The notes below the pieces were generated by a model. That model saw nothing but the letters and a program-made list of their open reading frames with translations, was not told where the DNA came from and did not search any database. Positions 32,382-41,034 of a stretch of 64,000 nucleotides of DNA are shown here, piece after piece (position 1 is the first letter of the stretch; each line of letters begins with the position of its first letter). This DNA is from JAFDWR01 sp038216655 (lineage in GTDB: Bacteria > Armatimonadota > Fimbriimonadia > Fimbriimonadales > Fimbriimonadaceae), in assembly GCA_038216655.1 (NCBI GenBank), contig JBBQPZ010000004.1, positions 1 to 64,000 of the forward strand, given 5' to 3'. Made by a program: the position numbers and the translations under genes.

Positions 32382-32420
32382 GGCCCGCCGCCCTTTTTGG
32401 GGAGGCGGGCCTACCTTTTT
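32382..32420 (+). terminator. Intrinsic terminator of flgM
   Basis: Stem GGCCCGCC(G)CC / GG(A)GGCGGGCC (32382-32411) followed by TACCTTTTT. Lies 27 nt after the flgM stop. Confidence 0.85.
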
Positions 32421-32434
32421 GTTTGGCAGGTCTA

Positions 32435-32490
32435 ATTCGTGATTCGTGATTCGTGATTCGTGATTCGTGATTCGTGATTCGTGATTCGTG
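32435..32490. repeat. Heptanucleotide microsatellite (ATTCGTG)8
   Basis: Eight perfect 7-bp units in the gap between flgM and the next gene. Related ATTCGTTATTCG sequence is seen near 24165-24185. Confidence 0.95.
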
Positions 32491-32608
32491 ATCACCGTGC
32501 AGATTTTGCGCACAAATTTGTCCGGTTTTGAACCTAAATCTGTGCATTCTTGGGTTCTGTGATGCTTACCCACGTTGGGATTCTGGGAGAGTGTGAGCCC
32601 CCTAGTCG

Positions 32609-32656
32609 AGCAAGCTCGACGGAAGGCAAAGCGCGAGCAAGCTCGGCGCACTCCCA
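32609..32656. repeat. 'GAGCAAGCTCG' dispersed repeat, copy 2
   Basis: GAGCAAGCTCGACGGAAGG, then CAAAGCGCGAGCAAGCTCGG, then CGCACTCCCA. Nearly identical to 34051-34100. Just to its right (32750-32795) is a fragment ending CCAGGATGACG that resembles the end of the GTCATTCCGAG element. Confidence 0.7.
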
Positions 32657-32809
32657 TATAGGAGACTCGTGCTCTCGATTTCGTCAACCACTCGTTGACA
32701 GACCCTAATTCCGATGTGGAGGTGGGTCTGAGATCCTTCGACTGCGCAGCCTTCGCTTAGGCTCGGCGCTTCGCTCCAGGATGACGATTTTTCGGTTCGG
32801 GGACGTAAG

Positions 32810-32825
32810 ATGGAATCGATTCCAT
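32810..32825. promoter_or_regulatory. Perfect 16-bp palindrome at a start codon
   Basis: ATGGAATCGATTCCAT is a perfect palindrome whose last two bases are the first two of the ATG at 32824. A TAAGAT box overlaps its left edge (32806-32811). It could be an operator for the following gene. Confidence 0.35.
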
Positions 32826-33981
32826 GCTTCCGTTGCCCGGACCACCCCAATCAACCTATGAACAGGCCCTCGCCTGGGCGGACCACATACTTGCGCTCGA
32901 TGGACGAGCTCGGACGCCGATGTTCGATGCGGCCGGGGCGCTGGACGCCTATGTCCAGATCGAGCGTAAATACGGAATCAAGCCCGAAGTTGAGATACGA
33001 CGCGGGCGTTGCCTGATAACTCTCTCCCGTTACTCAGAGGCGGCGAAGGCGTTTGGCGGTGCGGCGCCAAAGGAGCGCGATCTCGCGATCCAGGCGGAGG
33101 AGGCGCGGCGCAAATTGCAGAGTCGCCTTACCCATGGTCTCACAGTGATGAGCGTGGTGAAGCTGCGCGGAGTCGGGTGGGTGGGCTTGTGCACCGCGCA
33201 CAAGCCCGCGCCGCGTCACGAGTCCGAGGACGATCGAAGGTGGCGGCTCAAAGACTGGGTTCGGGCGGAGATTCGGTCGGTCAATCGTTCGGACCGGTTC
33301 TTGATTCGCCTTGATGCGCGCGACTTTGGATGGGCCGTACTTGCCGCTATGCCGCTGGCGCGCGGTCAGGACGGCTTGGTCTTTGAGTGCCTCCCACGCG
33401 GGGCCGATGCCCCTGAGGGGCAAGCCGACATCTTTCGAATCACCCCCCAAGGGCTCAAACACGAGCATCGCTTCCTCTCGGTGGGGATGCCCTTGGCGTT
33501 TAACGACGCCGCGGGACGGCTGTGCTTCGAGACCTTTATGACCTGGAAGGTCTGGTGGCGAGACACCTACGAATGGCGCGGCGGCAAGTTTGTGTTCGCC
33601 TCCCCTCGCCATCCCGAACACCGGACGCGGGAGATCGAGGATTGTCGAGCGCGTTTGAAGTACGAGCCGCTCGATCTGGCGAGTTGGTGCGAACTTGCGT
33701 CGGCCTATGGCAACGCCGGGCGATGGACGGAGGCACGGGTCGCTTGGGAACGTGCGGCGATCTGCTGCCGCCGCGCGATGGCAGAGAAGGCGAAAGCTCG
33801 GGACGTAAACGATCCGAGGTGGAGTGCTCCAGATTGGGGACTTCTCGGGAGAGCCGCCGGAGTCTTGAAAGAGGTTGAGCAGCGGTTACGTTGGATCAAG
33901 CGTGGGGACTACAACCATCCGCTCCTCTACCGGCCCCAGGATTGCGACTTTCAGGTAGCGCCGTATCGACTTCGGGCGTGA
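32824..33981 (+). CDS. Hypothetical protein with TPR-like ends
   Basis: A 385-aa soluble protein. Residues about 30-105 and 295-375 have helix pairs with TPR-like spacing (LITLSRYSEAAKAFGGAAPK; WCELASAYGNAGRWTEARVAWERAA read around residue 315). The middle (about 110-285) is a mixed alpha/beta region with many Trp/Arg (WVRAEIRSVNRSDRFLIRLD). No named family recognised. No SD before the ATG at 32824; the start coincides with a palindrome. Confidence 0.65.
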   Translation: MLPLPGPPQSTYEQALAWADHILALDGRARTPMFDAAGALDAYVQIERKYGIKPEVEIRRGRCLITLSRYSEAAKAFGGAAPKERDLAIQAEEARRKLQSRLTHGLTVMSVVKLRGVGWVGLCTAHKPAPRHESEDDRRWRLKDWVRAEIRSVNRSDRFLIRLDARDFGWAVLAAMPLARGQDGLVFECLPRGADAPEGQADIFRITPQGLKHEHRFLSVGMPLAFNDAAGRLCFETFMTWKVWWRDTYEWRGGKFVFASPRHPEHRTREIEDCRARLKYEPLDLASWCELASAYGNAGRWTEARVAWERAAICCRRAMAEKAKARDVNDPRWSAPDWGLLGRAAGVLKEVEQRLRWIKRGDYNHPLLYRPQDCDFQVAPYRLRA

Positions 33982-34050
33982 GTGGGGTCCATTTCGAGAC
34001 TGACTGAGCGGCGATCGGTCATCGTTTGGCAACTCACCTCAGTTGGGTCC

Positions 34051-34100
34051 AGCAAGCTCGACCGAATGCAAAGCGCGAGCAAGCTCGCGCACTCCCACAT
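34051..34100. repeat. 'GAGCAAGCTCG' dispersed repeat, copy 3
   Basis: AGCAAGCTCGACCGAATGC, then AAAGCGCGAGCAAGCTCGCG, then CACTCCCACAT. It lies just beyond the stop of the following minus-strand gene, between convergent genes. Confidence 0.7.
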
Positions 34101-35125
34101 CAGTCGAGGTATTCGATCCTTCGTGTTGACTTGCCGTTAGCACGGAGCCTCCAGCAGACCCCGTAGGAGCCGCCACCGTCTGATCCATAGAGGCTCAAGC
34201 GCATATCTTGCCCATGGATTGTGACTCGAGTGTGATCGGTTCGACCCCAGTGGAGGTCGAAGCAGGTCTTCCAGAGGCTCGTTGGGATCGAAATCTCTTT
34301 GCCATCAATCCAGGCGCGGAACGAGGTCAACTCGGACATGAAAAGAGTGCGCATGTCTTGTCCCTTCAGTTCTCCGGGAGTCACCATATCGTTGCCGTAA
34401 GCCACCAGGCCACCGACGTGCAGGTGATTATTGAAGGCGCTCACGTGTCGGTGTCCGAGTTGAAAATTACGACTTCGGAGGCGTATGAGATACGAGTGCA
34501 TGCCGGACTTGCCGCGCAACACCAAGCTCGTCGGCTCGAACGGAGTTTCCACCCACCGGGTGGGCAAGAAGGTCCGTGTCTTGGCGCTGAATTTGAGCTT
34601 GCGGATGACTTTGGGATCAGGATAGTGGCCCTTCGGCGCCGCGAAGCCCACTTCGCTGGCGTTCATGCTCTCCCTGAATTCGCCGGGGTTCTTCTCGTCG
34701 GCATAGATCCCGAAGCCGAAAAGGGCGCGCCTTGGGGAGTTGGATTTGAAGATGTAGACGGCCGTGGTGATCACCGGTCCGCTACCGTCCTTTCGAGTCC
34801 CCATCATCGGAAGGACAAGTATTCCCTCACCAGACTCTGGGTCGGTGGAGAATTCAGGCCCTTCCCCATGAGAGGCTCCCTTTTCAGGAGGCCAAAACCA
34901 GGGCACACTTCCGATCTTGGTTGACGAAGCGAGCCTGTGGTTCTCGAAGATGGAGACCATCGCGGGCATTGACGTGTCGCTAGCGCGGCCCGTGGCCGGT
35001 TGGAGCCACGCGACTTGGATAGTGACCCGTGGGCTACCGCGATGGAGCTGGACGTTCGGAAAATAGGTCGCGTTCCATCCGGCCGAGTGGCCCAACAGCA
35101 CCAGCACAAGGCTTGCGGTGTTCAT
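34100..35125 (-). CDS. Secreted hypothetical protein
   Basis: A 341-aa protein with a short N-terminal signal-like hydrophobic stretch (ASLVLVLLGHSAG). The rest is beta-rich and tryptophan/glycine-containing (QVAWLQPATGRA; SVPWFWPPEKGASHGEG; GSDGGGSYGVCWRL). I recognise no domain. It follows the gene at 35138-36109 by 12 nt on the same strand, so they probably form an operon of two exported proteins. Confidence 0.6.
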   Translation of the reverse strand: MNTASLVLVLLGHSAGWNATYFPNVQLHRGSPRVTIQVAWLQPATGRASDTSMPAMVSIFENHRLASSTKIGSVPWFWPPEKGASHGEGPEFSTDPESGEGILVLPMMGTRKDGSGPVITTAVYIFKSNSPRRALFGFGIYADEKNPGEFRESMNASEVGFAAPKGHYPDPKVIRKLKFSAKTRTFLPTRWVETPFEPTSLVLRGKSGMHSYLIRLRSRNFQLGHRHVSAFNNHLHVGGLVAYGNDMVTPGELKGQDMRTLFMSELTSFRAWIDGKEISIPTSLWKTCFDLHWGRTDHTRVTIHGQDMRLSLYGSDGGGSYGVCWRLRANGKSTRRIEYLD

Positions 35126-35137
35126 TTTTCTGATTGT

Positions 35138-36109
35138 CTAACGTTTCGGTTTGTCGGGTGGGTTGTCGATTAGATGGCAGAAGGTAACCGAGTCAAGAAT
35201 CACCTGCTCTTGTCGTGTCTTCATGTTGATCGCGACGAGATCGTAGATGCCCTTTTCCCAGCCTTGACCGCGTGAGGCAATCATCCACTTACCCGTCTGG
35301 TCGAAGCCGTAGTAGGTCATGTCTCCGCGTATCGACACGAGAACCTCCAACCGCCCTTTAGTGGTTAGACGGTACACCGAAAAGTATTCGAAACGGTTCT
35401 GTTCAACGTCGCTGCCCCCACCTCCCTGAAACAACAGTTCCTCGGGCTCTCTTGCTGACTCGATGAACTGCCAATTCCGCCCGCGGAGACGAGTCAGCCG
35501 CTTGGTCCGGTCTCCATTCCGGTCCACCCACCACAGATCTGTCCAGTTCTCGGCATCTCTTGTGGACTCCGCAAAGATGGCGATCCCATGACCACAAGCC
35601 CGGGAGTCTGGCTGAATGCCTTTGATCTTTAGGCAGGCCCTACCGATGCGGCCGGTGCTGCTCGCGAAGGAGGCGTAGGTGGTACCACCCTTCTCATAAA
35701 ACTTCTTAACCATCCAGCCGCCGTCGGGGAGGTCGCGGATTTCCTCCGCTCCGACGAAGTTCGTTGGCATGGGTTTCGCACCGAGCCGAGGGCGTCTGTT
35801 TTTGTCGCTCACGATGGGTTGGCGGTGGCTCCAACCGATGAGGATTTCTCCTCCCTTCAAGTGAAGCACGGGCGTTCTTCGATTGCCTTGGAAGACAGTT
35901 ACACCCTTGCGGTCAGAGATCGCATAGACGCGGTCCGGGAAGGACCTGAGGTAGGCGTCCTCGTCCTTGTCGATGCGTTCGGTGCGGAGATGTCCTTTGG
36001 CGTAGTGGAGGCGGGATATGCCTTGCCGGTAGACCTCTACGACCGCGTTGATCCTCGGTCCTGAATCGGGCCTTGTCGCGGCGAGGATCGCGAGCAGAGG
36101 GACTAACAT
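35138..36109 (-). CDS. Secreted hypothetical protein, possible beta-propeller-like fold
   Basis: A 323-aa protein from the ATG at 36109, beginning with a short hydrophobic signal (MLVPLLAILAATRPDSG). Repeated strand-rich segments with Asp-Gly and Trp (LPDGGWMVKKFY, LWWVDRNGDRTKRLTRL, FDQTGKWMIASRGQG) look like blades of a TolB/WD-type propeller. The family is not certain. First gene of the pair with 34100-35125. Confidence 0.6.
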   Translation of the reverse strand: MLVPLLAILAATRPDSGPRINAVVEVYRQGISRLHYAKGHLRTERIDKDEDAYLRSFPDRVYAISDRKGVTVFQGNRRTPVLHLKGGEILIGWSHRQPIVSDKNRRPRLGAKPMPTNFVGAEEIRDLPDGGWMVKKFYEKGGTTYASFASSTGRIGRACLKIKGIQPDSRACGHGIAIFAESTRDAENWTDLWWVDRNGDRTKRLTRLRGRNWQFIESAREPEELLFQGGGGSDVEQNRFEYFSVYRLTTKGRLEVLVSIRGDMTYYGFDQTGKWMIASRGQGWEKGIYDLVAINMKTRQEQVILDSVTFCHLIDNPPDKPKR

Positions 36110-36343
36110 TTGCGTTTTCGGTTCAAGGCTATTTGTGTGAAGTCTTGAATCCAGAATGGCGCATTTTCGAAGTTCTTGCGGGCTTGCCTCCACCCTAGCC
36201 CTCCCCCGGGGCGAGGGAGGGGACTTTTCGGTTGTTGGCTCTTACGGGTTGGGACCGACTCGGACGGAGCCTCGCCCACCACTCTCGTTCGGGGGTTTGG
36301 ACGTTCGGTGGTTCGGAGGGTGGGTCGCTCGTGCACTCCCAAA
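36110..36343. other. Non-coding gap with GC-rich inverted sequence
   Basis: No gene seen. CCCTCCC...GGGAGGGG (about 36200-36221) can form a hairpin followed by ACTTTT. GTTCGGTGGTTCGGAGG at about 36309-36325 resembles the repeat at 12199. GCACTCCCAAATTAG at the right end is similar to the end of the GAGCAAGCTCG family. Confidence 0.5.
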
Positions 36344-37279
36344 TTAGGGCCGCTGGAACGCGCCGTGCGGCAGGATTGCGTGGACTCCGCGGACTTGGTT
36401 TACGACTTGGGTGATGTGCATGTCGACGCAGACGCTGGCGAGGGCGAGGGCGTCGGGTTTGGATAGGTTGTGCTGACGCTGCATGAGTTCCAGCATCGAA
36501 TTCAGAGCCAGGACGGTGGCTTGGTTCAAGTCCTCGTGGAAACCCATCGTCACCCAGCCCGCGGGCGTGTCGGCGATCGGAGCGGAGATGGGCATGTCTT
36601 CCCGCAACGAGAACGTGAGTTCGCAACGCTCCATCGGGACCTCGATCGCGGTGACCGAGACTTCCCCGTCACCCTGAGCGCCGTGGCCGTCCCCGGTGCA
36701 AAAGAGGCCGCCTTCGACCTCGATCGGGAGGTAGAGCGTGCTGCCGACGACGAGCTCTTTGCAGTCGATATTGCCTCCCGTCCGCCGGGGCGGGATGGTG
36801 GATTGGGTGCCCTCAACGTCCGCGGGCATTCCCATGACACCCATGAAAGGGCGGAGGTTGACTCGGAAGCCGAGCTGATTCCGGGCGGTGTTGGTGGCGC
36901 GATCGAAGGTCCAGGTTTGGAAGACGCCGTCCTCGGTCATGCCGAGAATCTCGTTCCAATCGCATTTCCAGCCTCCGGCGAAGGTCCAGCCCCAGTCGCC
37001 GACTTCGAGGGCGTCCACCCGAACCGCCAGGGTCATGCCGGGTTTGGCCCCCCTCACGAAGACAGGGCCGGTCAGGGCGTGGCCGGTGTCGAGGACGGGG
37101 TCCCGGTCAGGGAAGAACCGGCGGTCCATGTTCTTGCCGTTGTGCGGCTCCATGCCCCATGCTGCGTCGAGGCACTGGAAGCGAACCGTATCGCCGGGAT
37201 CGATCTCGAGCACCGGCGCGAGGTCTCGGGAGAAATGCCCGTGGAGGGTGGATCGATCGGGCCGAAGGACGTGAAGCAC
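36344..37279 (-). CDS. Acetamidase/formamidase family protein
   Basis: A 311-aa amidohydrolase of the FmdA/AmdA family, which releases ammonia from short-chain amides. Recognisable segments are GHALTGPVFVRGAKPGMTL (about residues 66-84), IPPRRTGGNIDCKEL (about 163-177), LYLPIEVEGGLFCTGDGHGAQGDGE (split; about 182-206, a metal-binding region) and the C-terminal SVCVDMHITQVVN. GTG start at 37279. It is the last gene of a minus-strand series methyltransferase-GNAT-amidase. Confidence 0.88.
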   Translation of the reverse strand: MLHVLRPDRSTLHGHFSRDLAPVLEIDPGDTVRFQCLDAAWGMEPHNGKNMDRRFFPDRDPVLDTGHALTGPVFVRGAKPGMTLAVRVDALEVGDWGWTFAGGWKCDWNEILGMTEDGVFQTWTFDRATNTARNQLGFRVNLRPFMGVMGMPADVEGTQSTIPPRRTGGNIDCKELVVGSTLYLPIEVEGGLFCTGDGHGAQGDGEVSVTAIEVPMERCELTFSLREDMPISAPIADTPAGWVTMGFHEDLNQATVLALNSMLELMQRQHNLSKPDALALASVCVDMHITQVVNQVRGVHAILPHGAFQRP

Positions 37280-37288
37280 GGCCGTATC

Positions 37289-37729
37289 CTACCGCCGGAG
37301 GACGTAACGGGCGTCGGGGGTTTTCTCCATGTTCTCCTGCCCGTCGGTCTCGAATTCGGCGACGAAACCATGCTTTTCATAGAAGTGGCGAGCCTGATGG
37401 TTGGCCTGAAATGCCCAGAGCCGAACTTCTCTACCTGCGTTCGACAGGCATTGATCAAGGAGCGCCTTGCCGATTCCCTGGCCGTGGAATTCGGGGAGGA
37501 CGTAGAGGTGCTCGATCTCATCCAGGGTCGCACTGGCGAACCCGACGACTTGGCGATCCGCGAGGGCGACCCAGAACGGAGTGTGGGCGATCTGCTTGGC
37601 GAAGACCCCCTCCATGACCTCTTGCGAGTACTCCCAGTTCAGGTAGGGGAGGCAGCGCGTCCGGGTCTCGATGAAGACTTCGGCGATCGCTGAGAGGTCG
37701 GCGTCGGTGGCGGGGCGGATGATGGTCAT
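37289..37729 (-). CDS. GNAT family N-acetyltransferase
   Basis: A 146-aa acetyltransferase. The acetyl-CoA site HGQGIGKALLDQCL is at about residues 83-96, preceded by IEHLYVLPEF. ARHFYEKHGFVAEFETDG is the typical C-terminal motif B. Substrate unknown. Lies 4 nt after the methyltransferase stop and 9 nt before the amidase start, so co-transcribed. Confidence 0.9.
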   Translation of the reverse strand: MTIIRPATDADLSAIAEVFIETRTRCLPYLNWEYSQEVMEGVFAKQIAHTPFWVALADRQVVGFASATLDEIEHLYVLPEFHGQGIGKALLDQCLSNAGREVRLWAFQANHQARHFYEKHGFVAEFETDGQENMEKTPDARYVLRR

Positions 37730-37733
37730 GGAC

Positions 37734-38435
37734 TTAGGTCTTCCTCCCGATGTAAAGCCCGCGGCCGATCAGACCCTCGGGGTCGAGATCGACGGTGAGC
37801 CCAGCTTGAATGAAGGCTGCACGGTACTCGTCTTCGGTGAACAAATTGAGCCGGTGAACCTCCTCGAAGGTGTCGATCTGGCCGTCTTTGGCGACCATGA
37901 ACCGGAAGTCAAGAACGGAGGTGTTCCCTTCCACGCGACTGACATTCATTCGGGCGAGCTTGATGTCGGGTTGATCGACGAACAGGGCATGGGTTGTGCC
38001 TGGGCGGAATTGGTCGGGGGTGAACCAGGGCTCGATGACCGCGAGTCCTCCGGGGCGCATATGCCTGGCGATCGTACGCATCGTACGGTTAAGACCGTCG
38101 ATTCCGTCGGCATAGCCGATCGCGCTGAACATGGAGGTCACGACATCGAAAGTCTTGCCGAGGTCGAAGTCGTGCATGTCGGCGCGGTGAAGCACGGTGC
38201 CCGGGTTTTTCTCCTTGGCGATCCTGAGGAGCTCTTCATCGAGATCGAGTCCCTCGACCTCGAATCCGTATTCGAGGAGGTATTTGATATGCGCTCCGGT
38301 GCCGCAGGCGACGTCAAGAAGGGTTTGGGCGTCCGGGATGTGACGGCGGATCAGCTTGGTGAGTTGCTCGCTTTCTTCGGCATACCTCTTCCAGAAGTAT
38401 TGGGCGTCATAGAACTTGGCCGACTTGGAGAACAT
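37734..38435 (-). CDS. Class I SAM-dependent methyltransferase
   Basis: A 233-aa methyltransferase. Motif I LLDVACGTGAHIKYL is at about residues 38-52 and the acidic loop VEGLDLDEELL at 60-70. HRADMHDFDLGKTFDVVTSMFSAIGY (split around residue 95) covers motifs II-III. The ATG at 38435 was chosen because TACAAT stands 7 nt upstream and the longer frame is non-coding repeat-rich DNA. Substrate unknown. Confidence 0.85.
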   Translation of the reverse strand: MFSKSAKFYDAQYFWKRYAEESEQLTKLIRRHIPDAQTLLDVACGTGAHIKYLLEYGFEVEGLDLDEELLRIAKEKNPGTVLHRADMHDFDLGKTFDVVTSMFSAIGYADGIDGLNRTMRTIARHMRPGGLAVIEPWFTPDQFRPGTTHALFVDQPDIKLARMNVSRVEGNTSVLDFRFMVAKDGQIDTFEEVHRLNLFTEDEYRAAFIQAGLTVDLDPEGLIGRGLYIGRKT

Positions 38436-38442
38436 GGTCTGG

Positions 38443-38448
38443 ATTGTA
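38443..38448 (-). promoter_or_regulatory. Putative -10 box (TACAAT), leaderless start
   Basis: TACAAT 7 nt before the methyltransferase ATG on the minus strand. Confidence 0.5.
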
Positions 38449-38496
38449 GTCGCTGTCGGAGTCCGAGTCTGAGTCGGCGGAACCTCCATCCCCTGG

Positions 38497-38541
38497 CCCC
38501 TTCCTCCTCCGGCGCACAAACATCGCCGCAAGAGGAAGGGG
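38497..38541. repeat. 10-bp inverted repeat in the rng upstream region
   Basis: CCCCTTCCTC (38497-38506) and GAGGAAGGGG (38532-38541) with a 25-nt loop. It lies just before a TACAAT box (38551-38556) of the RNase gene and could be a terminator for neither strand (no T-tract). Neighbouring GAGTCCGAGTCTGAGTC (38458-38475) resembles the hexamer repeats near 13850. Confidence 0.5.
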
Positions 38542-38580
38542 GAACTTCGGTACAATCACACGACTGACCGCTGAACTGCA

Positions 38581-40401
38581 ATGAGAGAAGCTAAGAACGG
38601 ACGCCGGCCACGAACTCGCCGCTCCGAAACGAATTCCAGCTCGGCTGAAGGCACCCGCAACAACGGAACGCCTAAGACCGAGATTATCGTCAACGTATCG
38701 AACCGAGAAACCCGGATCGCCATGCTCGAGGACGGGCAATTGATGGAGTACCGGGTCGAGCGCGAGGAGCGCGTCGTCGGCTCTATTTTCAAGGGGATCG
38801 TGCAAAACGTTCTCCCCGGAATGGATGCCGCCTTCGTGGACATCGGGCTTGAACGGAACGCCTTCCTGTACGTCGGGGACATCATTCCCGACGAAGGGTT
38901 TGGCGACAACTCCCCCGCGAGCATCAAGCGCTCCGAACTCCGCCGCCGCAAGATCAAGGAATTGATCAAGCCGGGCCAACAGCTCATGGTGCAAGTCACC
39001 AAGGGACCCCGCGGTACGAAGGGTGCGCGCGTTTCGACCCGCATCGCGATGCCGGGCCGGTACGTGGTGCTGATGCCTGAAGCGAGCAACGTCGGCGTGA
39101 GCCGCAAGATCGAGGACCGAACCGAGCGTGAGCGCCTTCGTAAACTCGGCGATCGTATTACCCCCGAGGGTTTTGGCCTGATTCTCCGCACCGAGTGCGA
39201 GGGTCGGACCGAGCAGGAACTGCGCGCGGACATCCAATTCCTGCAGCAGCAGTGGGTGGAGATTTCGCGCAATGCCAAACGCCAGCGCGCCCCGGCCTGC
39301 GTTCATAAGGACCAGACCTTGTTATTCCGTACCGTGCGTGACATGTTCGGCGACTCGATGGACCGAATGGTCATCGACGATCCGGATGAGTACGAGAAGG
39401 TGCACCTGGTCGCCAGCGCGGTCGCCCCGGACATGCGGGACAAGATCACGTTGTACGACAAGGACGTCCCGATCTTCGACTTCTTCAACATCGAAGCGGA
39501 CCTCGAGCGGCTCCTGCAGCACAAGGTTTGGCTGAAGACGGGTGCCTACCTCGTCATCGACGAGATGGAAGCCTTGACCGCGATCGACATCAATACCGGA
39601 AAGCAGGTCGGTTCGACCTCGCTGAACGAGACGATCTTGCGGGCGAACATGGAGTCGGTGGACGAGGTCGTACGCCAGCTTCGGCTCCGCGACATGGGCG
39701 GCATCATCGTGGTCGACTTCATTGATATGGAGTCGGAGGCCGATAGGAAGAAGGTGCTTACCGCCTTCACCGATTGTCTGGCCCGCGATCGCGCCCGGAC
39801 TCGTGTCGGACGGATTTCCTCGCTTGGCCTCGTCGAGATCACGCGCAAGCGGACCGGCGAATCGGTCACTCAGGAGATCACCGAAGCTTGCCCGATGTGC
39901 GAAGGCATCGGTCGTATTCCGAGCAAGGAAACGGTTTCGCTCTGGATCGAGCGCGATATGTGGCGTAAGAGCCAGGAAGCGGGCAACGCGTTCCTGATCG
40001 AGTGTCACCCCGCCGTAGTTGAGGCTTTGATTGGCCTTGATGGTGAGAACGTGGAGGAGCTTGAGCACCAGCTTCGCCGCGGCATCTACATCCGCGCCAA
40101 CTTCGACATGGAGTACGAGGAGTACGACATCGTGTCGGGGACGATCGAGGACTTCGACCGGAAGCACATGGCCTACCGCCGCGCGCAGGTGCTGGAGTGC
40201 AACGTGCGTCGCTCGACGTTCGAGGCCGCCAACAAGACGGTGGGTTGGACCGATGGCGGCTACTTCATCGAGCTAATGGATGGCTCGGATTACCTTGGCC
40301 ATCGCGTCAAGGTTGTGCTGCAGGATATTCGCCGCTCGTATGCGGTCGGCGACGTGATCCTGCCCGGCGTCGGTGCGGGCGCTCGCAGCAACCTGAGCTA
40401 G
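38581..40401 (+). CDS. rng: Ribonuclease E/G
   Basis: A 606-aa endoribonuclease of the RNase E/G family for rRNA and mRNA processing. S1 domain at about residues 65-155 (GSIFKGIVQNVLPGMDAAFVDIGLERNAFL, then YVGD). The catalytic core includes YLVIDEMEALTAIDINTGK (about 322-340) and GGIIVVDFIDM (about 374-384), which hold the metal-binding aspartates. The zinc-link CPMCEGIGR is at about 438-446. After the small domain there is an extra C-terminal segment (about 535-606) with strand pattern VGWTDGGYFIELMDGSDYLG, possibly a TRAM-like RNA-binding add-on. The N-terminal 30 residues are basic and disordered. Confidence 0.93.
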   Translation: MREAKNGRRPRTRRSETNSSSAEGTRNNGTPKTEIIVNVSNRETRIAMLEDGQLMEYRVEREERVVGSIFKGIVQNVLPGMDAAFVDIGLERNAFLYVGDIIPDEGFGDNSPASIKRSELRRRKIKELIKPGQQLMVQVTKGPRGTKGARVSTRIAMPGRYVVLMPEASNVGVSRKIEDRTERERLRKLGDRITPEGFGLILRTECEGRTEQELRADIQFLQQQWVEISRNAKRQRAPACVHKDQTLLFRTVRDMFGDSMDRMVIDDPDEYEKVHLVASAVAPDMRDKITLYDKDVPIFDFFNIEADLERLLQHKVWLKTGAYLVIDEMEALTAIDINTGKQVGSTSLNETILRANMESVDEVVRQLRLRDMGGIIVVDFIDMESEADRKKVLTAFTDCLARDRARTRVGRISSLGLVEITRKRTGESVTQEITEACPMCEGIGRIPSKETVSLWIERDMWRKSQEAGNAFLIECHPAVVEALIGLDGENVEELEHQLRRGIYIRANFDMEYEEYDIVSGTIEDFDRKHMAYRRAQVLECNVRRSTFEAANKTVGWTDGGYFIELMDGSDYLGHRVKVVLQDIRRSYAVGDVILPGVGAGARSNLS

Positions 40402-40405
40402 TCGA

Positions 40406-40439
40406 TTCCGCCGAAAATGGTCCGACATTTTCAGCGGAA
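40406..40439. terminator. Hairpin after the RNase gene
   Basis: TTCCGC-CGAAAATG / CATTTTC-GCGGAA stem with one bulge and a 6-nt loop, 5 nt after the stop codon. No clear T-tract follows, so intrinsic termination is uncertain. Confidence 0.45.
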
Positions 40440-40457
40440 CCCTCGTCTTAGGTAACG

Positions 40458-40955
40458 ATGCACCAACATCAGGAAGAACGCGCCGAAAAGGCGATTGCGA
40501 TGGGTCTCGGGGGCGGGGTTGCCGTCATCGTTGGGGGCTTTGTTCTCGCCGCCCTCGGTCTCCTCTTGGGGGCGATTGCGACCGTGCTGGGCATCATGGC
40601 GATTCTCGGCGGCATCGCCTGGGTGAGCTTTTCGCTCTACCAGGGCATCCAGAAGAACAACACCGCCTTCGACGGCCCTGCGCAGGTTTACGAGGACGTC
40701 AAGATACTCTCCCGTTCGGCCTACGATGGTTCGGCCCGTTTGTTGATCGAGGAATGGGAGATGGAGGAGCCGGATACAAGGTTCTATGTGAAGATCGAAC
40801 TCGCCCGGGAAAATCGGATCGAGTTTGAGTGTGCGCGCGAAACGTACTTCTATTGCGGAGAGGGTAGCCGAGGCGACGCGACCACGCAGGGGAAATGGTT
40901 GTCTCAATACGTCGCCACCATGGGACCCGGGGCCAGAGCGATCCGGGAACGATAA
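40458..40955 (+). CDS. Small membrane protein of unknown function
   Basis: A 165-aa protein. Two glycine/alanine-rich membrane helices (about 14-38 and 40-62) are followed by a soluble C-terminal domain (about 65-160) with YVKIELARENRIEFECARET. No family recognised. Same strand as rng and the DnaA-N-like gene; the 79-nt gap to the latter contains a separate TATAAT box. Confidence 0.6.
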   Translation: MHQHQEERAEKAIAMGLGGGVAVIVGGFVLAALGLLLGAIATVLGIMAILGGIAWVSFSLYQGIQKNNTAFDGPAQVYEDVKILSRSAYDGSARLLIEEWEMEEPDTRFYVKIELARENRIEFECARETYFYCGEGSRGDATTQGKWLSQYVATMGPGARAIRER

Positions 40956-41019
40956 GTTCAACGAGGCTTATTGGACTTATATCAACGCGGCACCTAGAAC
41001 CTAGGTTGACTCAGGCCGC

Positions 41020-41025
41020 TATAAT
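41020..41025 (+). promoter_or_regulatory. Putative -10 box (TATAAT)
   Basis: Perfect TATAAT 9 nt before the ATG at 41035, leaving an mRNA leader of only a few nt. No convincing -35. Confidence 0.55.
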
Positions 41026-41034
41026 GGACCCGAT

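Noticed and set aside
32435..32490. CRISPR-like array
   Set aside because: Repeats are contiguous 7-bp units without spacers; a microsatellite, as is 61103-61214.
38497..38541. Intrinsic terminator upstream of the RNase E/G gene
   Set aside because: Stem is good but the loop is 25 nt and no T-tract follows on either strand.
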